Source: Rotaria sp. Silwood1 (taxonomy: Eukaryota; Rotifera; Eurotatoria; Philodinida; Philodinidae). Taken from it: a DNA stretch of 64,000 nt. Shown in pieces: positions 14,824 to 26,087 of this stretch. A program made the position numbers and the translations under genes. The DNA is taken from NCBI GenBank assembly GCA_905250075.1, contig CAJNOP010000044.1:428390-492389 (forward strand), written 5' to 3'. Within the stretch, counting starts at the first letter, position 1. Each line of letters begins with the position of its first letter. Under the pieces are notes generated by a model. The model was not told the origin of the DNA and ran no database searches. It saw only the letters and a list, made by a program, of their open reading frames with translations.

Positions 14824-15702
14824 ACTTCAAATCGTAACTTTTTTTTTTTATTTGTTCTTGTTATTATTGCTGTACAATGAGAAAAAAAAAAGATTTTGTA
14901 GTTTAACGAAAAAAAAAAGAAAGAAAACGAAATAGAAATACAAGCAGAAAAACGAAAAAAAAATGAGAAAAATGAATCGGCAGTGGTTATTTTTCATTGA
15001 CCCTACCTGAGAATTGGAAACGTACAAAACAACGGTTAATAGAAATACAGGTGAAAATTGGATAAACTAAAAAGATTTCATTCATAAGCTAAAAATATGT
15101 ATAATTGAAGACACAAAAAATTCAAATTGTATATATATATACAAAAAGAAAAAAACGAGAGCGTTTTACGTCATATTAACGATGTCATAAAGCTATTCGC
15201 GCATATAATTCACAACAGCAAACACACTAAAAATGAATAGATTAAACATTGAATAAAACCTTGCAAACATCAAAAAAAAAAAGAAAAAACAAACAATCGA
15301 ATAACAACACATACACACAAATACGAATTTTCCTGAGTTTAATTTTCTCTGTTTTCTCATTTTGTTGTTTTTTTTTCTTAACAAAAAAAAAAAAAAGATC
15401 ATAGATATTTGCTTGATAGAAGGGAAACATAATTTAGCGCCGTGCGCATCTGACCATACACACATTATTTTTCATACATATATTTATAAAAAAAAAAAGA
15501 AGAAACAAACGAATAAGTCGAGAGAAATTTTTTGTTCATACATAACAAAACTCTTATATTAAATATCAGTTAGACAAACAGATTAATGTACGAATACAAT
15601 TTTTTTTTTTATTTTTCTATATACATGAATTGACAATGCTCATCATATAATTATGATTTGAGCTTTTAAATTATGATGTTTTGTTTTATTTTTTTTTTAT
15701 TG
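14824..15702. other. Convergent 3' region between TIPIN and CRTC
   Basis: This 879 bp AT-rich, poly-A/poly-T-rich stretch should hold both 3' UTRs. Small open frames on both strands consist of Lys or Phe homopolymer translation and are not supported as genes. Confidence 0.6.
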
Positions 15703-18315
15703 TTAATTTTCCATACGAAATGTATCATCACATATATGAGGATCAATGGAAAGGTCGTGTGCATTGAGCAACTAAAGTAAAAGAATTTTATGTAAATAAA
15801 AAAAATCAAATGAATTATCTTTATATACAAAATCATCCGCATTTAATTGTAAATCAGTTGGATCAATTAAACCATCGAAAGCATGTGTAAAATCATTTGC
15901 TAATTCTTTTGATAAATCCAATTTTGAACTATCAACATCTATGGATGAATAAATAATAAATAACAATATTTTAAAACAAAAGAATCTATGAATATATATA
16001 TATTCTAAAGAAAATATCGTACCAGTTAATATTATATTCGGAATAGTTGGACTTTTTTGTGTAACATTAGATGTTACAGTTACAGTTGTTTGAGTTTGAC
16101 AATAATTCGATGGTCTAAATAAACAAAACAAAAAAAAAGAAATTATAAGAATTAAAAACAAAAAAAATTTATGATTAATACTAATTTCAAAAATTAGTAA
16201 TCTATTATATTATAATATATACTTAATAAGTTATTTGTCTATTATCTGTAAGAATAAAAATAAAAACAGGGATAAATAAAAAGAATACAAACTCAAGTAA
16301 TTCTAATTCAAACTTCATCTTTTTCTTTTTTTGTCTTTCAAAATAAATCAATACTTACGTATCATTTATAAAAGTTGGATAAAAATTTTGTGGACGAAAA
16401 TAATTTAAATGTGTTCCATTAATATCATTTGATAATGATGTTAAAACTGATGTTGGTGACGATGGATGATTAGAATTTTGTTTTGACGATGATGATGATG
16501 TTGGTGATGGTTGTTGTTGTGTATAAAAATTATTATCCTAAAAGAAAAATTTTAAAGAAAAAAAAAGGTAGTTTGTTTTGATTATTAGAAGACTCAATTT
16601 GTTAGCTTTTTTTTTTTTTTCTAAAGCATTTACCAATGTTATTTGATCAAAATGTGTAGGTAATGTAAAATATGGTTGTTGTTGATTATTTGTATTATTA
16701 TCTGTTGATTGTTGAGGTGAAAATGGACTATGATCATTACCTGGACTTGGTAATAAATGAGGAGAATTTTGAGGAGAATAACTTGATTGAGATTGAGGAC
16801 TTGATGGTTCAACACGATAAAGAGTTTGTTGATTCTAAATGATACAACAATAACAAAAAAAAAAGAATTAATCATTTTTTTTTAAATCATATTCAATAAA
16901 GAAAACTAATAATTTACTGAAGAAACATCAGGTGAAGGAGAATTTTGTCGACGTGGTGATGATTGTTTAACTTCACCAATTGGACTATGACGTCGACGAA
17001 TACTTGGACTTTGTTTTAATGGACCAATATTTGATGGTAATTGTTGTTGAGGACCCTAATAAATATAAAAAATAAAATATATGCAGTTTTTTTTTGTTGT
17101 TGATGATGGTATTACCAAAATATATAAATCATCATCACCATTTTTTTGTAATGAAGATGAACGAAAAAAATGTTGTATTGTTGATGTTGGTGGTGATGGT
17201 ATTGTTGAAAATGATACTTGTTGATGATGAAATGCATTCTCTGTACGTAAATCTGGTAATGAACCACCACGTGGATGATGATTTGGTGGTAACATAAGAA
17301 CATTTGAACCACCACTATAACGTGGTCCTAAAAGTGTATGAGTATTATTTGATGGTGATGATACAACAGGTTGTATTGGTAATGATGTTGTTGGTCCTAT
17401 TGGTGTTGCTATTTGAGATAATGGATATATAACATTTGATCGACCATTTATATAATTATGATTTGAATAATGATTTAAATCAAATTGATGATTTTGTTGA
17501 AAAGGAGAATTCGAAACTTGTAAATGATGAAGTGGAGGATGATGAGGAGAATAAGATAATGGTTCATATTTAATATCGTTTAGATCATAATTTAATGGTT
17601 GATCTAAAGTAGAAAAAAAAAAGAATTTTACAAAATTGAGATAAATTATCATATAAATATGTACTATTATTATCATTATTATCAATTCGTGCATGATAAT
17701 GTGCAACAACAGTTGGCATCATTGTATGATGAAGTGATGAATCCGAATGAGTTCTACAAAAGAATAATGAATAAATAAATTTCATCAGATATATTTTAAA
17801 TACCGTCGCCATGAGGAATTATCAGGTAATTGTAAAAGACGATCAGATTCATTGCTATTGTCAATCTAAATTAAAAAAAAGTCAAATTATAATTTCTAGT
17901 CATATAAATCATGAAAAATTTTACTTTTATTAGCTGAGGTTCATAATTATTTATATTATTATTATCTGAATTATTCATTCCATTAGATCCCTGATAATTC
18001 TTAAGAAAAAAAGAATTAAATAATAATATAATTGAAGTTTAGAATTAATAGTTTTACTTCATAAGGTTTTTCATATTTGCGTGTTGGTACATCTAATTTA
18101 CTTTTTGTTGATGAAATACGATCAGCTCTCTATGATATATATGTATATATATAGACATGTGTAAACACTTTCTTTTATTACTTCATTTAATTATTTTTAC
18201 ATACTTGTTTAGCAGCTTCAACTTCATAAATGATTGTATTAAAAGCTGCATCACCTTCTGCTTGTTTCTGTTGTATTAATGCAATTTTTTCTGCAAATTT
18301 TCGTGGACTACTCAT
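15703..18315 (-). CDS. CRTC: CREB-regulated transcription coactivator (CRTC/TORC)
   Basis: Twelve exons in transcript order: 18315-18205, 18129-18058, 17999-17925, 17865-17804, 17753-17665, 17603-17116, 17055-16918, 16834-16634, 16537-16359, 16114-16023, 15938-15829, 15771-15703. Predicted length 561 residues, every junction in phase. CRTC proteins are cytoplasmic when phosphorylated by SIK/AMPK and held by 14-3-3. After calcineurin dephosphorylation they enter the nucleus and bind the bZIP of CREB. Seen: the N-terminal CREB-binding helix (SPRKFAEKIALIQQKQAEG, residues 3-21), the SIK/14-3-3 site context SSWRRTHSDSSLHH (about 103-115), a second site GGSLPDLRTENAF (about 246-258), a long Ser/Pro/Gln-rich middle, PNIILTG (about 496-502), and the C-terminal DDTFRMEN typical of the transactivation domain. 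The last exon is short and is missed if the frame is read through its 57 bp intron (the false stop is at 15774-15772). Confidence 0.93.
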
Positions 18316-21300
18316 TTTAATCTTTATAATTCAATCGTAAATATTAAGTATACGAAAGTAAAAGAAAAAATACGAATAAATATATTCGAAATTGACAGAA
18401 GATAATATATTGATCAAAACTAAGAAAAAGAAAAAAAAAACTCTATAAGAATTTCATGATATCAAACAAAAAAAAGAACATATTTGCATTACCGTTTAAA
18501 GTTACTTGTCAACGTGGTCGATCGTAATCGAAAATACTATTCACTGAAGTCAAATATTCAAAAAATGACATCGCAATTTTCTAATAAGAGAAGAGCAGAA
18601 AAAAAAACAACAATATTTGAATAACAAGAAAAACTCGTGGCAAAAAAAAAGAACAAGGAAATTCTTCTCATCATTATAGATAAATGTGAATGTATAGAAT
18701 GTTCTAACAGAGAAAACTGTATATTATTCAAAATGAAAATAATAATAATTCTTAATCAATAATCAAATATAGAAATAATAAAAAAAAAACATTTCATATT
18801 TAATCATCTTTTCCATTTGTTGATGAGTTTTGCTTGTTGTTATTTAAGGTGTGTATATATGTGTTATTTTTTATTTTTTTTTTGGAAATATTAACCAATT
18901 AGAATTCAACAAAATATATTATTAATATTAAATAAATTCTATGGAAGAAAATTAATCAAAAAGAAAAATTATTATTTTTTTTTACAAATGTTTTTAAGTT
19001 ATGATCAAATATTATTTTTTTTTATTGATAACCTATTAGTGATTATTGTAACCAATAATAATTCGAGATAATAATGCTTAAATTTTCTTTTTTGTTTTTG
19101 TTTTTGTTTCTCACGAGAATGATTTATATTCTCAGATGATTTGAATTCAATCTTTAAGAATTCTATAAAGACTGTTACGCAAGAGAATTGAATGTTTGAT
19201 ACGTGTTCAGTTTAATTACAGTTTATGTGTATTCAGTGTTTTTAATGTTAAGTATCTCAAGCAAAACCAAAGTACCGAAGTTATTTACGATTTTGAAAAT
19301 GTACTGTGTTTTGTACATTGCTGAAAAAAAATACAGTACCTTGATAGTACTTGGGAAAAGTAAAAACGCACTTTACTCATTTATTAGGCCATTATTCAAA
19401 AGTTACTCGTCTTCCTCGTGTTTATTTGAGTCTTATCGAATTCAACTTTTTTGAATTTTCAATGTACAGGTTGATTACGTTATTTTTGTCATCATTGCTC
19501 ATATAGTTAGGTAGAACATTGATCACTCTATTGAATCAGAGTTTTTCTTTCATTTATTTTATATCCTAATCAAAGATTTAATAAATTTTTAAAAACAATG
19601 AAAAAAAGATTTTTTCTCCTTGCAGTTTTGAATTCATTTCTAGAATAATACTCCGATAATTATTACCGACTTGTGTACTGAGACTGTTTAATTTTATGTT
19701 GATAAATAGAATATTTGTTTCTCTATACACTTATGCATTTTTCACTAAAACTTACGCCTTGTATTGTAAAATTCTTCAGTTCCCGAGAAATTTATATTTG
19801 TACTTTTTTTTTCATTGAAGTTTATAGTTTTTTTTGTCGAGAACATTTCTTTGTCTAAGAATTTGAATTTTTTTCTAATAATATAGATATATATATCTTA
19901 ATAGTGCATTGATTTCCTTATCGATTCATATAACTTGAGTTGTATTTATGTCATTCTGTTACGGATAAATTTTTGCAAACTGTATGAAAAACTCGGTTTT
20001 TCACAAGCGTAAAAGAAGTCGAAATTTTAGCAATAAAATTCGATTTTTTTTTCTTCCAATTCAAATAAGCTTTCATTTAATATTTTATGAATGTTTACAT
20101 TTGATGGATCTCTTTCATCTAAAATAATTTTTGCATTTAAACAATGTCGTGCAAAATATGAACATGCAAAAGTTTCTTTTTACCAGTTCTTGAAACTTAT
20201 TAAATTTTTGGTCAGAATGTAAAATAAATGAAGTGAAAACTATATGATTTGATACAGTAATCAATCCTTTATCTAATCACCTAAAAATGGGTAACATCTA
20301 AGGTTGAATAGAAATACATCAGACTAAGACAAACTGTCAAAAATAACGCAAACAACTTGTTTATTTATTGAGTTAACTTGTTTATTGAATGCAAAGCTGG
20401 ACATTTACGAAATTTTTTCTTGTACAAATCGAGGATCATCTAAATCTTACTCAAGTACTTGAAAGATGTATTAAGAAAATGTAGGATTGGACTGCGTCAC
20501 ACATTACAGACGGAGCTATTGTTTGTCACTAAACGAATTAGTTTAATCTGATCCTCTACAAGTATGTCTTTAACAATAATGCAAAGACATGTAGTCGGCT
20601 ACTACCATTATTATTCGATTAAAATTCTCAATTTAAAGACAAATAGATGATTTGTTCATACCTTTTGGAAATCTAAATTTGAGTACAAAAGATTCAGAGA
20701 GACGTATACAGAAAAGTTCAAGCTAGAATTCGTTTCGAAAGATTCTGCTGTAAAATATCTCAGAGAGAATACAAGACTGTGAACATTGAGATAATGTTAA
20801 ATTGACGTTTGAAATACTAAAAGAGAGAACAAACACACGGTGATCTGTGTCACTTAGTGGCAAACAACAACAACACAATTTGACGAAGGAGGCGTAATAA
20901 TAATAATAAACACATCAATTAGTCATTCATACACACTGATATGTTACTGACATGAAACTAACACAGGTATTGGTATTTGTTCAGCTCTGTAATAGATATA
21001 TTTCGATTTTTCTTGAATACAATTTTTTTGCCATGATACTTTGTGGTACTTTGTTTGTTTGAACAAAATATAAACAGATACTTTGTCAATGGAAACAAAG
21101 TATCCATAGATGTAGTCTGTTTCAGATTTCTAATAAAAACGTTGATGTATATGAACATAACAGTAAAAAAAAATCGAATTACAGAAAAGTAGCTGCTGTA
21201 TTGAAAAAAACGTACAGCGACTAAATTAAATATAGATGGCTGCTGACAGGTGACAATAGTGAATAGCTGTTCAGATATTAGAGTGTGGGTGTTATTTTGG

Positions 21301-21329
21301 CCATTATTTTCAGAACACATTCATACCCT
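18316..21329. other. Intergenic stretch, no gene seen
   Basis: AT-rich DNA upstream of CRTC. It should contain the CRTC promoter and any 5' UTR exon. No open frame with codon structure, splice context or motif was found. Confidence 0.5.
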
Positions 21330-21650
21330 CTCTTTTCTGATCCTGGTCATATATCTTATCTAATGTGTTTCCTTGTTACCCATGTCGATAGGACATGCTA
21401 CCAACACATGTGTCGACACAATGAGCGTACATGTAATGACACGTGTCGACACAGTGAATTTTTTGTACATCATGTGTCGGTAACGTGTCTTGGACACAGA
21501 AGGGCAGAGATGGAGCCGATACCGGTAACCGGTTGGTCCGGTCCGGTACCAGTCTGGACTTGGGATCGCCCGGTCTACCGGCTTAAACCGGTCTAAACCG
21601 TCTTCAACCAGTCTGGCCGATCGGAACCGCCTTAAACAGGTCTATATTTC
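21330..21650. repeat. GC-rich island with CCGGT-type and CACGTGTCGACACA-type repeats
   Basis: Two kinds of short repeats lie in tandem. At about 21400-21460 the unit (A)CACRTGTCGACACA occurs twice, and each copy is nearly palindromic. At about 21518-21640 there are many ACCGGT/CCGGTC/CTAAACCG units (for example ACCGGTAACCGGTTGGTCC). Base composition is far more GC-rich than anything around. It lies about 260 bp before the assembly gap, so it may mark a longer repeat array that could not be assembled. An open frame crosses it on the plus strand but encodes only repeat translation. Confidence 0.7.
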
Positions 21651-21906
21651 TCACTTTCCCGCTCTATGATGATAATCATATGAAAAAATAACTGGCACCA
21701 AGACTAGTTCCACTAATCACGTAGGAATTCATTTAAAAAAAAATTTTCAAAATACCCATCAGTGAGACTATTGTTATCAACGGGAAAACATTATGTCAGT
21801 ATGCGTGAAAGTACGAAGGTAGCCCTCAAGAGAGTTCACTATGAAACAAGGCTTCATTTCGAGCATTAGTCTGTTGTCTATAGATCGATATTTTGTCGGT
21901 AGGTCG

Positions 21907-22006
21907 NNNNNNNNNNNNNNNNNNNNNNNNNNNNNNNNNNNNNNNNNNNNNNNNNNNNNNNNNNNNNNNNNNNNNNNNNNNNNNNNNNNNNNNNNNNNNN
22001 NNNNNN
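21907..22006. other. Assembly gap (100 N)
   Basis: Exactly one hundred undetermined bases. Round length suggests a scaffolding placeholder, so the real distance is unknown. Confidence 0.99.
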
Positions 22007-22372
22007 TTAAATTCTCTGTCCAAGTTTTTTCAATAAATTCATTTGCAAATAATATTTGAGAATCTAATGGGATATCAATTAGATTTTCATTTTTATCAAT
22101 AGATGGAGTTATAAATAGTTTTTGAGGATCATCTATGGTTATAAGAATTGGTTTCGGAATAATTGATCAAATAGGCAAATAACAATGCAAATTAACAATG
22201 AAGATATTCTGAAGAACATTGGGATCATTTTTATCCAATTTTTCTTCTTCATCTTTACATTTAAATAGATAAAAATAAAACATCATTGATAAGACAAATG
22301 AAACAAAGGACGAAGATCAAAATCTGCATTTGAATTTTTATTTGCTTTCAATGAACTAAAGTATTTCACATG
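22007..22372 (-). pseudogene. Decayed gene fragment cut by the gap and flanked by a transposon
   Basis: Read on the minus strand from 22372 down, three coding-like blocks appear in different frames: KYFSSLKANKNSNADFDLRP and on to HLSYQ, then a stop; KDEEEKLDKNDPNVLQNIF and on to YLPI, then TGA; and SIIPKPILITIDDPQKLFI, continuing as DIPLDSQILFANEFIEKTW to the edge of the gap. The blocks have normal codon character but are separated by frameshifts and stops without splice sites. A 1.2 kb transposon begins only about 12 bp upstream (5') of the first block. I do not recognise the family. Sequence hidden in the gap may contain the rest of the gene. Confidence 0.45.
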
Positions 22373-22383
22373 AAGATTAACTA

Positions 22384-23601
22384 AAGCGTGGTTCAAAAGT
22401 TTCGACCCCTCTCAGTAAATCGATGATATCTATAAGAAATTTATATAAAGTTATTCGATCACATTATGTTATTTTATAGAGAAAGATTAGAGCCATCATC
22501 TGAAAAAAAATAGTTCGAAATACATAAATCTATTGCAATCTTATGGTCATTTTACTGATCTTGAGTGAAATTTTTTAAGTTACATTTTTTGAAAAAAACA
22601 AAAAAATCTTTAATGTTTGAGTCGTTAAAGTCGAGCCAAATATTATTTTCTACCTGTTTCTAATAGATATTTTTATGTGGTTCGATACAGTTCAGCAAGC
22701 TCGACAAAAATATAAATCTCAAAAAAATTCGAATCCTGTTCCCAATGTAAAACTCGAATGAAACCACGCAAACAAATAAAAATCTTACATATCTTTCATG
22801 AGATACAGTCCTTGCCAAAAGTTCTGGGACATATAAGAATGGCTGTTCAAAACTTTCTTTCCTTATATCGGTAAAAGTTTTTATCTAAAGTAATCATGGT
22901 AATTGGTCAAGCTTTCATTTTCTCTTATGCAGACGCAAAGCTTCTGATTTTTATACAGAAAAACAAAAATAGATAATAACTTAAATCCATATAAGAAAAA
23001 ACAATTTCGAATAATTACTGTTATGTGTCCCAGAACTTTTGGCGAGGGCTATATTATGCTTAAGTTTCAAACATTTTGGTTGATTGACTGTTAATTGATG
23101 TTTCAAGATGCAGTGTTACATACTGAAGCTGAAAATACCTCTTCTGAGTTGTCTGAATAGATAGAACAGTCAACCAGCTAATAGTTTTGAAAGATCAACT
23201 TACTCTCTCTGATATTTGATACATGAAATCGCTATTATTTTTCTAAACTTCTTTTAAGTTTTATATTGAAAATAAGGTCAAAGGTGTTATAAACATAGAT
23301 ATTCTTGTAAAGCGTGTCAAACTCTCTCGAATAATGTAAAAATATCTAGAATACAATTTGTTGTTTAAGATGTTACAAACATATTTTGTTTTTTTTAAAA
23401 ATTTAACATAAAAATTTTCACTCAAGATTAGTAAAATGACCATAAGATTGTAATAGATTTATGTATGTTGAACTGTTTGTTTTCAGATGATAGCTCTACT
23501 CTTCCTCTGTAAAATAACATAATTTGATCAATAACTTTATATAAGTTTGTTATAGATATCATCGATTTACCAAGAGGGGTCGAAACTTTTGAATCACCCT
23601 T
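22384..23601. mobile_element. Foldback DNA transposon (long-TIR MITE)
   Basis: The ends are inverted copies: GTGGTTCAAAAGTTTCGACC at 22388-22407 and its near-perfect complement at 23578-23597. The inverted similarity continues inward for at least 200 bp per arm (for example the TCTTATGGTCATTTTACTGATC block near 22540 against its complement near 23440) and more weakly beyond. The left end follows TA; the right end is followed by CA, which would be a mutated TA target duplication. There is no transposase frame. The ends resemble Tc1/mariner-class termini, so this is probably a non-autonomous mariner-like element. A second element sits in the middle. Confidence 0.8.
22806..23051. mobile_element. 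Nested Tc1/mariner-like MITE, 246 bp
   Basis: Inverted ends: CAGTCCTTGCCAAAAGTTCT at 22806-22825 and the complement of TAGCCCTCGCCAAAAGTTCT at 23032-23051, both continuing into GGGACAYATAA. It is flanked by TA on both sides (22804-22805 and 23052-23053), as expected for Tc1/mariner integration. It is too short for a transposase. It lies inside the larger foldback element, so it inserted later. Confidence 0.85.
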
Positions 23602-25708
23602 CAGAAGAATATGTCACATTTGATCCTGATTTTTAGCCATTAATTTTCAACTACAATGCTTATATAAATGCCATTATCCATAGATATATATGATGTCCAC
23701 AATTACAAATGATGCAGAAGTTCCCGTACAAGTGTTGGTTAATTTTTTATTAACTCAAGCATGTGTGTGAACAAACTCAATATGTTTAAAAAAGTTCTAC
23801 TACGTCTTGCCTTTCATTTAGGAGTACGTCTTTAAACAGCACTAAAATGCACTCTATACAAGCAGCTCAAAGTAGTGGGCACAGAAAAACGAATCTCTCT
23901 GTATTTTTTATTCTGTACAATACGATCAGTTATATGGCGCTGCTCTTTTTTTTTGGTAAGATGTACTGCTCAATTTTCTACTAATTTGATTGAAAACTGT
24001 ACAGTGCCGCGTTGTATGGTGTGATCAACGGTTAGAAAAACAATGATATAAGAAATAACGTTAAAACTGGGTGTATAAATTATAATGACTCGGTAAGATT
24101 TTCGAGATTCCAGTGATGCCATCTTTAATAACATCAATTAATATGATGTCTCTGAATGATCTGAGATACTCGCTCTATGAATATTTCAGAGTCAATGATT
24201 ACAAATGATAAAATCGAATAGCGAGCAAAACAAAACAAATGTCAGTCTGGAAATCACTAGAGGACTGAGAGCAAGCTTTCTCAATGTTAGTTCAAATAAT
24301 TTCACCGTATTTTCTCCATGATTTTTCGAGAATAGGTTTCATCTTCTGTAGTATGTGTTTTCTTTTATAGATGTGCTTACTGTTTACAGACAAGACATGA
24401 TAGAACTTTTTCTGAACATATAGTTAGAAAGAGCATTCAACGTGGGTTCTGTTTAAATATTTTCGAATTGCTTCACACATGTTTTAGCTAATGAAAAATG
24501 AATTGACCTTTGTGCAAGAACATTTGCATCACCTGTTACAAAAAGAATCTTCATGATTTAGGTTAGTATAATTGTTTAAACTTCTTCTATATTAAATATT
24601 CGACATACTCATAAGATTATTTATTATTCATGTAGTATAATTTTACAACATCATTGTGTGAATCTTTCAAGGAATAATTGAATTCTACTCAGATAATTAT
24701 ATTGCTATACTTTTTTAAAGTATAGACATTTTATTTGATACTAATGAAGTAAGTATGATTTATGGATCGTTAAATTTTAATGTCATATGTTCGCGAAGCT
24801 GCATGATTTTCAATCTAACAAGAATGCCTTCAGCTATTACGAAATGAATAGATTTATCATTCTTATTGTTCATTGACTAACAATGAAATATCATTGTTTT
24901 CTTTTAAATAATTGTAAAGAAAACTATTCGAAAATATAAATTTATCCTTTCATTGAAATTTGTACATACCGGTCTGTTTTATTTCATCAAGAAGTTACAA
25001 AAGAATTGCTGTTTTTTATTCAAAGCAGAAAATGATTAAATAAGTAGCATTGTTCAGCTTCGACAGTATGTTTAACCGAGTATGATAATCATAGGAAATA
25101 TGCACTCAATAAAAACAAGAACAAATTTTCTTTTCTATTTTGCAGTATACTGAGCGATCTCTTTCGAATCCATTATTTCCTTTTGAGTGACTAGTTTTAA
25201 ATGGCAATTCGCTCTGATGAATGTATAAATCTAGTATATACGTAGAAGATGATTATTTCCGCTTTGTCGTCCTATTCTATATATAAGTATCAAATCATGT
25301 TTTGTTTCCGTTCGTAAATATACTTTCCATATTGCTTGTTGTCCAACAACAGGTATTTGTTTTGGTCTACAATGTGTTTATTGTTTTATCTACTATTAAC
25401 CGTTATGGAATAATGAGAAAACAAAAGCTAAAGATGTACAAAACATTTGACACATGACATTTGTTTTTTTTTTTGCTTTGGTAGTGCATTTCAGATCTAG
25501 TCAAATGCTGTTATGATTATTAGTTTTTTATTCGTTTCAATTTTTTTTCTTTTCATTCAGTCAAATCGTTTGCATTTTACACAGCATCAAAAAGTAATGT
25601 TGATTTTTGAAATATTCAAAGTGCACTCGAAAATAAAAGCGACTGAGTAGGTGTCTCTCATGTGCATTTTGCTTGTTTTGCAATCAATACAAAAAAAGAA
25701 AAAAAAGG
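23602..25708. other. Intergenic stretch, no gene seen
   Basis: About 2.1 kb of AT-rich DNA between the foldback element and the small membrane protein gene. No coding, RNA or repeat structure recognised. The 3' part should hold the promoter and 5' UTR of the next gene. Confidence 0.5.
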
Positions 25709-25835
25709 GTAAGCGAAATTTGTGCACATATTCACAAAGACATACGAATCAAGTTTACAAGAAGAAAAAAATAAAGTTTGTGTGCATGCAAAATATTACT
25801 ACATTGATTATATTTTATTGCTTATCTATTCTAGT

Positions 25836-26087
25836 ATGTCGACCACTACAGCATCAACATCAACTGAAGTATGCGATGGAGAAAATTTGGCAATTATATT
25901 AGCACTCTATTGGGTTCTTTACTTGATTATTAATGCTGTCGTATTTGCTGTAGCCATGTATGCTCTTAATAGATGTATCACAGGTGGCAAAACTCCTGAT
26001 CATAAAAAGAAAGATAAAATTCATTCTGTAGCCCGTCAAAGCAGTCAGAGTAGTCGAGCAAGTCTTGTGTCACGTGAAAAACACTGA
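25836..26087 (+). CDS. Small single-pass membrane protein, unknown
   Basis: A single coding exon for 83 residues. The ATG (MSTTTASTSTEVCDGENLAI) lies two bases after a clear acceptor (TTCTAG, AG at 25833-25834). A matching donor, AAGG|GTAAGC at 25709, makes a 126 bp intron in the 5' UTR; the frame is also open upstream, but only through that intron. Alternatively the acceptor could receive a trans-spliced leader. One hydrophobic segment covers about residues 18-46 (IILALYWVLYLIINAVVFAV and on), followed by a basic, Ser-rich tail (KKKDKIHSVARQSSQSSRAS). No signal peptide is evident, so the topology is probably N-out/C-in by the positive-inside rule. I do not recognise a family; the layout resembles small regulatory subunits of channels or pumps, but that is only a shape comparison. 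Confidence 0.7.
   Translation: MSTTTASTSTEVCDGENLAIILALYWVLYLIINAVVFAVAMYALNRCITGGKTPDHKKKDKIHSVARQSSQSSRASLVSREKH

Noticed and set aside
15193..15562. Lys- or Phe-rich open frames between TIPIN and CRTC
   Set aside because: They arise from poly-A/poly-T tracts in 3' UTR sequence.
15772..15828. CRTC ending at the TAG at 15774-15772
   Set aside because: A canonical 57 bp intron here gives the conserved C-terminal motif instead.
17604..17632. A 28 nt intron in CRTC using the GTAAAA donor
   Set aside because: Too short; the GTACAT donor at 17664-17663 gives a 61 bp intron in the same phase.
21285..21596. A 103-codon frame over the GC-rich repeat
   Set aside because: It is repeat translation with no protein-like features.
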